64,000 bases of DNA. Source: Micavibrio_A sp041655955. Its GTDB lineage: Bacteria; Pseudomonadota; Alphaproteobacteria; Micavibrionales; Micavibrionaceae. Under the pieces are notes generated by a model, which did not search any database, was not told the DNA's origin, and saw only the letters and a list, made by a program, of their open reading frames with translations. Both the position numbers and the translations under genes were made by a program. Position 1 is the stretch's first letter; the number at the start of each line of letters is the position of its first letter. The stretch spans positions 620,001 through 684,000 of the forward strand of contig JBBAEN010000001.1 of NCBI GenBank assembly GCA_041655955.1, written 5' to 3'. This document shows, in pieces, positions 18,056-25,853 of this stretch.

Positions 18056-19570
18056 TTACTGGAACGGCACTTCGTTGAAGGAGCGCAATTTGCGGCTGTG
18101 AATCCTGTCAAAGCCGATATTGCGGAGGATTTCCATGGTGCGGAGGCCGATCTTCAAATGCTGTTCCACCCTCTCGCGGTAAAACGTGTCGGCCATGCCG
18201 GGCAGTTTGAGCTGCCCGTGAAGCGGCTTGTCCGATACGCATAAAAGCGTCCCGTAGGGTACGCGGAACCTGAAACCGTTCGCCGCCACCGTTCCCGATT
18301 CCATGTCGAGCGCAATCGCACGGCTATGCGACAGCCGCGCATTCTGGCGGGCGGTGGGCCGCAATTCCCAGTTCCGGTCATCCACGGTCGCGACCGTCCC
18401 GGTGCGCATGATTTTTTTCAAATCATAGCCTTTGAACCCCGTAACTTCGGCCACCGCCTGTTCAAGGCTGACCTGTATTTCCGCCAGCGCCGGAATCGGG
18501 ATGCTCGGATGCAGATCGTGGAAGAGGACATTGTCCTCCCGCAAATAGCCATGCGCGAGGACATAGTCGCCAAGGCTTTGCGAATTGCGCAGCCCCGCGC
18601 AATGGCCGAGCATCAGCCACGCATGGGGGCGGAGAACCGCCACATGATCGGTGATGGTTTTCGCGTTGGACGGCCCGACCCCGATATTGATCATGGTGAT
18701 GCCGGAACCGTCGGCGCGTTTCAAATGATAGGCCGGCATTTGCGGCATGCGGCGGAGCATCACCCCCGCCTCGTCCTTCGCCCCCGCGGCGGGGGCCGGA
18801 AGATTCTTGTTCACCGTCACCTTGTCGCCCGGTTCGACAAAGGCGGTATAATCCGAACGCGCACTGCGTAAATCCGGATCCGCCGTTTCCGTCATCATAT
18901 CCATGGCGATCTTGATGAACTCGTCGATATAAAACTGATAGTTGGTAAAGATCACATAATTTTGAAAATGCGCGGCCTTCGTCCCCGTATAATGTTTAAG
19001 GCGCAGCAGCGACAGATCGACGCGCGGCGCGGGGAAAAGCGCCATCGGGTAAGGCTCTCCCGCCGCCGGTATATAGGTTCCGTTGGCGATCTGGTCGTCC
19101 ATCAGCGCCAGATCGGGCTGGTCGAAAACCTGCGGCAGCGCCTCTATCTGCGCCTGCGTCAAATCGCGCTCCAGATGGAAATCCTCGCCCAGCGCGAAAT
19201 GCAGCGGGATCGGAACATCACTCACGCCTATCTCAATGGTGCCGCCATGATTTTTCAAAAGCTGGCGCATCATGACCTTGTAATAAATGCCGAAAATATC
19301 GGGCCGCGTCACGGTCGTCCGGTAGGTTCCGGGGCGCGTGACGAACCCGTATGACAGGCGCGTGTCGGGCCGGCTCGTCGCGTTCGTCTGAAAGCTGATA
19401 TAGGGATAGAAAGCGCTTACCTTCTTTGCCGATAGCTCCCCCGCGGCGAAGAGGCGGAAAGAATCCTGAAGCGCCGCGACGCTCGCGTGATAGAGGCCCT
19501 CTATCGCGGCAAAGGCCTCATCAGCGTCTTTATAGGATTTCGGCTTGGAGTTTTTAAAGAGATGCAACAT
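18056..19570 (-). CDS. amn: AMP nucleosidase
   Basis: A 504-residue protein matching AMP nucleosidase, which hydrolyses AMP to adenine and ribose 5-phosphate and helps set adenylate levels. The N-terminal regulatory domain (residues 1-170, SFRLFAAGE through the RPDTRLSYG region) is followed by the phosphorylase-like catalytic domain, with MINIGVGPSNAKTITDH, WLMLGHCAGLRNSQSLGDYV and the ALDMESGTVAANGFR substrate segment. Length is normal for the family. It lies 47 bases downstream of ftsY in the same direction. Confidence 0.93.
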   Translation of the reverse strand: MLHLFKNSKPKSYKDADEAFAAIEGLYHASVAALQDSFRLFAAGELSAKKVSAFYPYISFQTNATSRPDTRLSYGFVTRPGTYRTTVTRPDIFGIYYKVMMRQLLKNHGGTIEIGVSDVPIPLHFALGEDFHLERDLTQAQIEALPQVFDQPDLALMDDQIANGTYIPAAGEPYPMALFPAPRVDLSLLRLKHYTGTKAAHFQNYVIFTNYQFYIDEFIKIAMDMMTETADPDLRSARSDYTAFVEPGDKVTVNKNLPAPAAGAKDEAGVMLRRMPQMPAYHLKRADGSGITMINIGVGPSNAKTITDHVAVLRPHAWLMLGHCAGLRNSQSLGDYVLAHGYLREDNVLFHDLHPSIPIPALAEIQVSLEQAVAEVTGFKGYDLKKIMRTGTVATVDDRNWELRPTARQNARLSHSRAIALDMESGTVAANGFRFRVPYGTLLCVSDKPLHGQLKLPGMADTFYRERVEQHLKIGLRTMEILRNIGFDRIHSRKLRSFNEVPFQ

Positions 19571-19617
19571 GGCCCATTATCGCCCGAAAAGGTTAAAATC
19601 TCAACGGGATAATGGAC

Positions 19618-20799
19618 TTAGGCAACGCCCATCAGGGCCTTGGCGAATTCTTCGGCCTGAAAGGGGCTGAGATCCTCGATCTGTTCGCCGACGCCGATCG
19701 CGTGGATGGGCAAGCCGAATTCCTGCGCGAGCGACACCACGACCCCGCCCCGCGCCGACCCGTCGAGCTTGGTCACGATAAGCCCCGTGACATCGACCGC
19801 TTCCTTGAATGTCCTGACCTGGCTATGGGCGTTCTGCCCCGTCGTCGCGTCCAGCACCAGCAAGACCGCATGCGGCACGTCCGGGTTTTGCTTTTTAAGG
19901 ACGCGGACGATCTTTTCAAGCTCGGCCATCAGGTTCGATTTGTTCTGGAGCCTTCCGGCCGTGTCGATCATCAATATATCGGCCTTCTCCGCCACCGCCT
20001 TTGCATAGCTTTCAAACGCGACCGACGCCGCGTCCGCGCCGATATCTTTCTGGAAGAGCGGCACATGCGCGCGCGCCGCCCACACATCGAGCTGCCCCAC
20101 CGCGGCGGCGCGGAACGTATCCCCCGCCGCTATCATCACATTGCGCTTTTCCTTCATATGCCATTGATAGGCGAGCTTGCCGATCGTCGTGGTCTTTCCC
20201 GCGCCGTTGACCCCGCAAACCAAAAGCACGAACGGGCCGTTTTCCGGTTTTGCAACATCCAGCGGCCTTGCGACCGGCGCCAGCGTCCCCGCGATAATGG
20301 CGGCAAGGGCGTGTCTGACCTCTTCCGGCTCCACGTCGCGATCGAATTTCTGCGCCCTGAATTCTTCGACGATCCGCGCCGCCGTTCTAGGGCCGAGATC
20401 GGATGAAATCAGCAAATCTTCCAGATCCTGCAACATATCGTCATCCAGCTTGCGCTTGGTGAAGATATCGGTGATGCCCTGCCCCAGCTTGCCTGTGGAT
20501 TTGGACAGGCCGGATGTCAGCCGCGAAAACCAGCCGCCATCCTGCGTGTCGTCCCTCAGCTCCTCGGCCTCTTGCGCATCGGCGGCAGGCGTGTGTTCGG
20601 GCGTCGGCACCAACCGGATTGTGTCGATGATTTCATTTTCGGTGGGCGCAAGCTCGCGCTGGGCGAACTCCGGATCCATCTCCGCGTCATATTCCACGGG
20701 CGGCTCCAACTCCGGCTCACGCGGATGGCGGACGAGCTTGTCCTCCGCTTCCTCGCGTTCCTGTTCGCCCTGGTTTTTCTTTTTGCGCCAGAAAATCAT
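19618..20799 (-). CDS. ftsY: Signal recognition particle receptor FtsY
   Basis: FtsY docks SRP-ribosome complexes at the inner membrane. An acidic N-terminal A domain (about residues 1-85) precedes the N domain and the GTPase G domain. GTPase motifs are GVNGAGKTTTIGKLA, DTFRAAAVGQLDVW, DTAGRLQNKS and TKLDGSARGGVV. AAGG lies six bases before the ATG. In alphaproteobacteria ftsY usually follows mtaB directly; here a hypothetical gene and a terminator intervene, so ftsY probably has its own promoter in 20800-20888. Confidence 0.96.
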   Translation of the reverse strand: MIFWRKKKNQGEQEREEAEDKLVRHPREPELEPPVEYDAEMDPEFAQRELAPTENEIIDTIRLVPTPEHTPAADAQEAEELRDDTQDGGWFSRLTSGLSKSTGKLGQGITDIFTKRKLDDDMLQDLEDLLISSDLGPRTAARIVEEFRAQKFDRDVEPEEVRHALAAIIAGTLAPVARPLDVAKPENGPFVLLVCGVNGAGKTTTIGKLAYQWHMKEKRNVMIAAGDTFRAAAVGQLDVWAARAHVPLFQKDIGADAASVAFESYAKAVAEKADILMIDTAGRLQNKSNLMAELEKIVRVLKKQNPDVPHAVLLVLDATTGQNAHSQVRTFKEAVDVTGLIVTKLDGSARGGVVVSLAQEFGLPIHAIGVGEQIEDLSPFQAEEFAKALMGVA

Positions 20800-20888
20800 G
20801 ATGTGCCTTTAATAACGGATAGAGATCCAGTCTATCACCACAGGCCATGAAGTGGAGTTATTTTTGTTTGAATTTTAGGGAAATGAAG

Positions 20889-20915
20889 AAATCCCCGCAA
20901 GGCAAGCGGGGATTT
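20889..20915 (-). terminator. Intrinsic terminator upstream of ftsY
   Basis: A perfect 10-bp stem (AAATCCCCGC / GCGGGGATTT) with a 7-base loop and a TTTCTTC tail on the minus strand. It lies about 100 bases after the stop of the hypothetical gene at 21012. Confidence 0.75.
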
Positions 20916-21011
20916 GAAGCGGCATAGGCCGGCATTAACGCGCGGGAGCGCCGGAGCGTTCTTCCGGCATAACCGGAACTCCCGGTAAGTTACATTATGA
21001 CTATTTTGGCC

Positions 21012-21494
21012 TTATCTAAAGAAATCCTGCGGTGTAAACTCGGGAGCATAGGGATTCAAGAAAGAAGGCCGGCGGGGCGGCCCGATTTTGTCGCCACTCG
21101 CAATATTCTCGCTAATTCTTAACCGGCCTCTGGCACCCTTGCCAAAATCGCGGATTCCCTGCCGGAGCCTCGCAGATTCCTCTGAAATCGCGCTGATGGA
21201 GCTTGCAGCCTTGATAAGCCCGGCCTTGCTGTCTTCATCCATGGCGGCCCACTCATCGCCCAGCCCCTTATCCTCATAGGCCCAGCTCACGACCTTTTCA
21301 AAACAGAAATAGCGGTAATGGGCGAGCGCATGGGCATCATGCGCCGGCTTTTTCGCATCGTAATCCCTATGCGCGCCGCTTTCGGCATTGAACGCCCCCG
21401 AAACGCCGCGACTCTTGGGCCTGTTCAGCGGCGGCGGAGCGACCGGATTGACGTCATAACGGGCAAGCGGATTGGGTTTAAAGGAAGCGGTCAT
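21012..21494 (-). CDS. Hypothetical protein
   Basis: A 160-residue soluble protein I do not recognise. The N-terminal 45 residues are Pro/Asn/Arg-rich and probably flexible. A central helical segment (AHALAHYRYFCFEKVVSWAYEDKG) and an alanine/serine helix follow, then a proline-rich end. AGGAG lies nine bases before the ATG. It is flanked by an AT-rich promoter-like gap (21495-21603) and a terminator, so it looks like a self-contained unit placed between mtaB and ftsY. Confidence 0.75.
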   Translation of the reverse strand: MTASFKPNPLARYDVNPVAPPPLNRPKSRGVSGAFNAESGAHRDYDAKKPAHDAHALAHYRYFCFEKVVSWAYEDKGLGDEWAAMDEDSKAGLIKAASSISAISEESARLRQGIRDFGKGARGRLRISENIASGDKIGPPRRPSFLNPYAPEFTPQDFFR

Positions 21495-21603
21495 AATGAA
21501 TTACTCCTGAATTATATGGCAGCGTTACATAATCTATTAAATTGCGAACATAGCGCAATAAATCACGGCCATAACATTATGTCAATAAATATTTTATTAA
21601 CCA

Positions 21604-22854
21604 CTAACCCACGATTTCCGCATTGAGGAACCCGTCCCCCACCGAAACCGTCCTCACGCGGGTCAGCGTCCCCGGCTCCAGAACGCGGTCGAGCCGGACG
21701 GGGGCGAAATGCTCCGTATGCCCGTAATTATCTTTTTCAACAATAACTTGCCGCTCTTGTTTCATGTGGAACAGGAGGAACTTGCTTAATTGCTCCTCCC
21801 CCTTGGCGCGGAGCCGTGCCGCACGCTCCTTGCGCAATTCCGGCGCGACCTGCGGCATCTTGGCGGCGGGCGTGCCGGGCCGCTCGGAATAAGGGAAGAC
21901 ATGGAGGAAGGTCAGGCCGCATTCCTCGACAATGTTCAGCGTATTCATGAACATTTCCTCGGTTTCCGTCGGAAAGCCCGCGATGATGTCCGCGCCAAAG
22001 ACGATATCGGGGCGGTAACCCCGCGCCCGCTCGCACATTTTTATGGCGTCGGCGCGCAAATGGCGGCGCTTCATGCGTTTGAGGATCATATCGTCGCCGG
22101 CCTGAAGGCTCATATGGAGATGGGGCATCAGCCGTGGCTCTTCCGCCACCAGCCGCCAGAGATCCTCGTCCATTTCCACCGGATCAAGCGAGGACAGGCG
22201 CAGCCGCGGCAATTCCGGCACCAGCGCCAGAACGCGGCGGATCATCTGGCCTAATGTGGGCGCCCCCGGCAAATCTGCGCCATAAGAGGTCACATCGACC
22301 CCCGTCATCACGATTTCCTTATAGCCGCCTTCGACCAACGCCCTGACCTGATTGACAATTTCGCCGATCGGTACGGATCGCGAATTGCCCCGCCCGTAAG
22401 GGATGATGCAGAAAGTGCAGCGGTGGTCGCAGCCATTTTGCACCTGGATAAAGGCGCGGGCGCGGCCCTCGAACCCCTCGACCAGATGCGAGGCCGTTTC
22501 CGTCACGGACATAATATCATTGACGATAACGCGCTCTTCGCCGGGAAGTCCCCAAGTTTCAGCCTTTAATTTCAGGTCATTGCCGATAATCCGGTCAATT
22601 TCGGGCATTTCGGCGTATTTTTCGGGCGAAATTTGCGCGGAACAGCCCGTAACGATGATTTTCGCGTCCGGATTGGCCTTTTTCGCCCGTCTTATCGCCT
22701 GACGGGCCTGTCTTTCGGCCTCTTTCGTCACGGCGCATGTGTTGAAGATGATAACGTCGCCCAGCCCCGCCGCCTTGGCATGGCCGCGCATCACCTCGGA
22801 TTCATAGGTGTTGAGGCGGCAGCCGAATGTGACGAGTTCCGGTTCCTTGGACAT
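21604..22854 (-). CDS. mtaB: tRNA (N6-threonylcarbamoyladenosine-37-C2) methylthiotransferase MtaB
   Basis: A 416-residue radical-SAM methylthiotransferase that converts t6A37 to ms2t6A37 in tRNAs decoding ANN codons. The N-terminal UPF0004 domain carries Cys residues in FGCRLNTYE, FNTCAVT and VTGCSAQ for the auxiliary cluster. The radical-SAM motif is CDHRCTFC near residue 141, with a C-terminal TRAM-like segment. FGCRLN and the overall pattern fit MtaB better than MiaB or RimO. It is part of the dapF-mtaB-ftsY direction. Confidence 0.93.
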   Translation of the reverse strand: MSKEPELVTFGCRLNTYESEVMRGHAKAAGLGDVIIFNTCAVTKEAERQARQAIRRAKKANPDAKIIVTGCSAQISPEKYAEMPEIDRIIGNDLKLKAETWGLPGEERVIVNDIMSVTETASHLVEGFEGRARAFIQVQNGCDHRCTFCIIPYGRGNSRSVPIGEIVNQVRALVEGGYKEIVMTGVDVTSYGADLPGAPTLGQMIRRVLALVPELPRLRLSSLDPVEMDEDLWRLVAEEPRLMPHLHMSLQAGDDMILKRMKRRHLRADAIKMCERARGYRPDIVFGADIIAGFPTETEEMFMNTLNIVEECGLTFLHVFPYSERPGTPAAKMPQVAPELRKERAARLRAKGEEQLSKFLLFHMKQERQVIVEKDNYGHTEHFAPVRLDRVLEPGTLTRVRTVSVGDGFLNAEIVG

Positions 22855-22895
22855 AAGCGCTTCTTACTGAAAGATGCGCGAAAAAGCAAAAAAAA

Positions 22896-23825
22896 TCATA
22901 CGAAAACGAAGGATTGGGGCGAAAATTCTCCCCCCGCCTTTTTTCCCGCCCCCGCATCCCAGCGGGCCGCGACAAGCCGGTGCTTGAAATTCACGCACAC
23001 AGCCCTTGGCGCGGTTACAAACGGCTCCGTGTCGATATTATAATGTCCAAAGAATACAATGGACTGTGATGCGTAGTTAAACTTATCTCTAAGGTTTACG
23101 AGCCGCCTTTTATCCCCTTCAACGCTGAACGGCATCACCTCCGGCCCGTGCTGGATCAGCCGCTCGTGGGGTGCGTCCTTGCCCTCCCACCAATAAAGCC
23201 GCGCCTTGTCGCGCGGATGGCCCTGACCGTCCAGATATTTCACGCCGCGCGGCAGCTTATATTCCGGCCCCTTGACCAGTATATCGAGGGCGCCGCGAAA
23301 GCGCGCGGGATTTTCCCCATCATACACCCCGTACGCGGACTGCTTCAAACTCTTGTCCTTGCGCAAATACGGCGCACATACATCTATGGCATTTTCGTGC
23401 CAGCATGCATGAATGGCGCGAAAGCCGCGTTTTTGCGTATAGACCGGAAAGCTTTCAAACCATTGGATAATTTCCCTATAGGCGGGTGTTCCGAACGGAT
23501 ATTCCTTTAAAAAATCCACATGGTGGGCCGTATTATCGGCCGTATGCGGGCGGATATAGCCGCGCCGCCCTTCGCGCGCATAGCAAATGGCGTTCAGCTC
23601 ATGGTTCCCAAGCAGGATTTCCGCCGTACCGTCGGCCTGCATACGCCGGACAATATCGAAAGTACGGGCATGTTCACCCCCGCGATCGAGCAGGTCGCCG
23701 ATAAAGATCGCCTTGCGCCCGTCAGGATGGGAAAAATAAGCGCCGCCATAGCCGAGCTTTTCCAGCAATTGCCCAAGGGCGGAGCCTTGCCCGTGTATGT
23801 CACCAATAATATCAAATCCAGACAT
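22896..23825 (-). CDS. Metallophosphoesterase (calcineurin-like)
   Basis: A 309-residue phosphatase with intact PPP-type motifs: GDIHGQ near residue 8, GDLLDRGG near 43, LLGNHEL near 72, FGHYN near 268 and an earlier conserved His in IHACWHEN. It resembles bacterial symmetrical or asymmetrical Ap4A hydrolase / serine-threonine phosphatase types, but the substrate cannot be fixed. A TTG four codons upstream is possible, but the ATG at 23825 gives the usual short lead into GDIHG. It lies between mtaB and the dapF-linked lipoprotein gene. Confidence 0.87.
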   Translation of the reverse strand: MSGFDIIGDIHGQGSALGQLLEKLGYGGAYFSHPDGRKAIFIGDLLDRGGEHARTFDIVRRMQADGTAEILLGNHELNAICYAREGRRGYIRPHTADNTAHHVDFLKEYPFGTPAYREIIQWFESFPVYTQKRGFRAIHACWHENAIDVCAPYLRKDKSLKQSAYGVYDGENPARFRGALDILVKGPEYKLPRGVKYLDGQGHPRDKARLYWWEGKDAPHERLIQHGPEVMPFSVEGDKRRLVNLRDKFNYASQSIVFFGHYNIDTEPFVTAPRAVCVNFKHRLVAARWDAGAGKKAGGEFSPQSFVFV

Positions 23826-23875
23826 ATAAAAACACAATCAATAGGTTAAATTGATTTTTTAAAGTACTACATTAA

Positions 23876-24262
23876 CTACCAATAAAGGCCGTGACCGACA
23901 CCGATCCCCACCGTCCCGCGGCGGCTCCCGCCATAGCCGAAAACGCCGAAACGGTCATAGGGCGGGTCATAACGCAGCCGCTCATTCTCGCGGAGAAGAC
24001 GCTCGCAAAACGCCATCGCCTCGGTTTCCGGCTGGTTGCCGCGGCGCAAACATTCGCGGTGGAAACGGTTGCAATTCAGGCCGCGGCGGGCGACTTCCGC
24101 GTCCAGCTTGGTTTCGCTGCGGTAATTATTCTTATAGCGGCACAGCTCGTCATCAGGCAGGGCCGCCACCTGCTCCGGCCCCATCTGGAATGTCGGCGAC
24201 GCACAGCCCGCCAGACCGATTGCAAGCACGAGCAAAGCCGTACGTGCCCAAAAACTACCCAT
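23876..24262 (-). CDS. Predicted lipoprotein
   Basis: A 128-residue protein with a lipoprotein signal (LLVLAIGLAGCASPTF; lipobox LAGC near residue 20). The mature part has four cysteines (DELCRYK, GLNCNRF, HRECLRR, MAFCERL) and a Gly/Tyr-rich C-terminus (FGYGGSRRGTVGIG). Its ATG overlaps the dapF stop in TAATG, so translation is probably coupled to dapF. Function unknown. Confidence 0.8.
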   Translation of the reverse strand: MGSFWARTALLVLAIGLAGCASPTFQMGPEQVAALPDDELCRYKNNYRSETKLDAEVARRGLNCNRFHRECLRRGNQPETEAMAFCERLLRENERLRYDPPYDRFGVFGYGGSRRGTVGIGVGHGLYW

Positions 24263-25206
24263 TATTCGATGCTCCCTTTATAAACAAAGCTGGCCGGGCC
24301 GGTCATCAGGACGTGGTCATCGGATTCGCGCCATTCTATGAACAGGTCGCCCCCGTCGAGCGTCACACATACGGGAAGCGCCCGATCCGCCAGCCCGCGC
24401 CGGATCGCCGCCACGGCGGCGGCACAGGCCCCCGTCCCGCAAGCCTGCGTGATTCCGGCGCCACGCTCCCAAACGCGCATCCGCAAGTGATTGTCCCCCT
24501 GCATACTCACGTATTCAACATTTGTACGTTCTGGAAAAAGCGGATTATGTTCCACTTTTGGCCCCAAACTATCCACAGCTATATCCTCTGCATTCCCACA
24601 GAAATACACACAATGCGGATTGCCCATAGAAACCGCCACGGGCGAACCTTCCAGCGGCAGGGAAAGCGTATCACATTGTTCCGCAAGGGGGATTTCGTCC
24701 CATTCAAGCCGCGGCGCGCCCATATCGACACAAATCCGCCCCTTTTCCGCGCGCGTACAATAAAGCAAGCCCGCCACGGTGCGAATCGTACAGGCGGCGC
24801 TCCCGCTTTCATCCATAATAAGAGAGGCGACGCAGCGCGTGGCATTGCCGCAAGCGCCGGCTTCCGACCCGTCGGGGTTGTAAATCGTCATAAAGAGGGC
24901 CGGATCGCCGCGGCCATGGCCGCCGTGACCGTGGTCGCCGTGACCGTCATGGCCTTTATTACCGATATTACCGATATTAACGACATTGCCGTCACTACCG
25001 TCACGACTGCCATTGTCGCCATTGTCGCCATTCTTATCGCCGCCCCCGCCATTCTCCAGCAGGATAAGCTGGTCGAACCCGATGCCGCGCCGGCGATCGC
25101 CCATATGGCGGATTTGCTCCGCGGCAAGGCGGACGGGATTATCGCGCCCGTCAATAATAACAAAGTCGTTGCCTAAACCGTGCATTTTCAAGAAGTTAAG
25201 CGCCAT
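24262..25206 (-). CDS. dapF: Diaminopimelate epimerase with a low-complexity insertion
   Basis: DapF interconverts LL- and meso-diaminopimelate for lysine and murein synthesis. Both catalytic cysteines are present in AGACGNATRC and QACGTGACA, with KMHGLGNDF, GIGFDQLILLE and VSMGNPHCV. Between DQLILLE and the YNPDGSE strand, where the family has under ten residues, this protein has about 50 residues of Gly/Asn/Asp/His repeats. The start is set at 25206 (MALNFLKMHG) by family fit; ATGs at 25215 and 25218 are alternatives, the latter 12 bases after AGAAGG. The stop is coupled to the next gene. Confidence 0.93.
   Translation of the reverse strand: MALNFLKMHGLGNDFVIIDGRDNPVRLAAEQIRHMGDRRRGIGFDQLILLENGGGGDKNGDNGDNGSRDGSDGNVVNIGNIGNKGHDGHGDHGHGGHGRGDPALFMTIYNPDGSEAGACGNATRCVASLIMDESGSAACTIRTVAGLLYCTRAEKGRICVDMGAPRLEWDEIPLAEQCDTLSLPLEGSPVAVSMGNPHCVYFCGNAEDIAVDSLGPKVEHNPLFPERTNVEYVSMQGDNHLRMRVWERGAGITQACGTGACAAAVAAIRRGLADRALPVCVTLDGGDLFIEWRESDDHVLMTGPASFVYKGSIE
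24904..25053 (-). repeat. 9-base-period repeat inside dapF
   Basis: This segment encodes three-residue repeats (NGDNGDNGS, DGSDGN, NIGNIGNKG, HDGHGDHGH). The DNA unit is 9 bases, such as AATGGCGAC or AATATCGGT, so the reading frame is kept at any copy number. Confidence 0.8.
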
Positions 25207-25289
25207 AACGGCCATCATAAGGCGAAAATGCCTTCTTTTCCATGGATTCCGGACGAACTTTCGCCGAAATCCCCCGTTATCAAGGAAGG

Positions 25290-25751
25290 ATGGCACAGAC
25301 AGGCAATAATTATTACAAGAAGCAAGGCTTCAAAAAGGCGCAGCCTCAAAGGGAGGCCACCCAAACACGCGCGGAAGGCGCGGAAAACGCGGAAAGCCTT
25401 GGCGGCTTTGCCGAACCGACCATCTGGTCTTTACGCAAAAATGCCCGTCTGGAGGGCGACGGCTGGGCCATTGCCGACACGCAAGGCCCGCAAAGGGGAA
25501 GCGCCCGCATCCCCTCGCTTTACGAACATCTTTACGGCTATGACCCTGCCCCCATCCGGCCCGGCGGCAAGCCGGACGCGCCGCCGGACAGCGCCGAAAA
25601 TCCGGGCCTGAATATCCTGGCTCCGGCCACGAATTTTATCACGGTGCAAATCGCCTCGGACGCCGCGTCCGGCCCCAAGTCGCCCGCCGCCCCGAAACCG
25701 CCCTTAAAAATGAGCCGAATACTTGACAAAAGCCGGAGCCGGAGTCTATAA
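25290..25751 (+). CDS. Hypothetical protein
   Basis: A 153-residue, proline- and alanine-rich soluble protein starting MAQTGNNYYKKQGF, divergent from dapF. AAGGAAGG abuts the ATG; an ATG 16 codons upstream lies within the opposite-strand dapF leader. A middle segment (SLYEHLYGYDPAPIRPGG) looks ordered and the rest disordered. Its last codons contain the ffh promoter. No family recognised; it may be spurious. Confidence 0.45.
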   Translation: MAQTGNNYYKKQGFKKAQPQREATQTRAEGAENAESLGGFAEPTIWSLRKNARLEGDGWAIADTQGPQRGSARIPSLYEHLYGYDPAPIRPGGKPDAPPDSAENPGLNILAPATNFITVQIASDAASGPKSPAAPKPPLKMSRILDKSRSRSL

Positions 25752-25752
25752 A
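25723..25752 (+). promoter_or_regulatory. Strong promoter for ffh
   Basis: TTGACA and TATAAA are separated by 18 bases; the -35 matches consensus exactly. It lies about 100 bases before the ffh ATG and inside the 3' end of the upstream open frame. Confidence 0.75.
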
Positions 25753-25853
25753 CCCGTCAAATCAATCCGACATCGGCGTTAAACACCGTGTCCAAGGATA
25801 CACCGCAGCCGGCGAAGTTACGCTCACTGCGGCGAAACTGTTTTGGAATTTTC

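Noticed and set aside
24190..25176. Plus-strand open frame across dapF with Val/Ile/Thr repeats
   Set aside because: It is the complementary reading of the dapF repeat insertion; the enzyme motifs are all on the minus strand.
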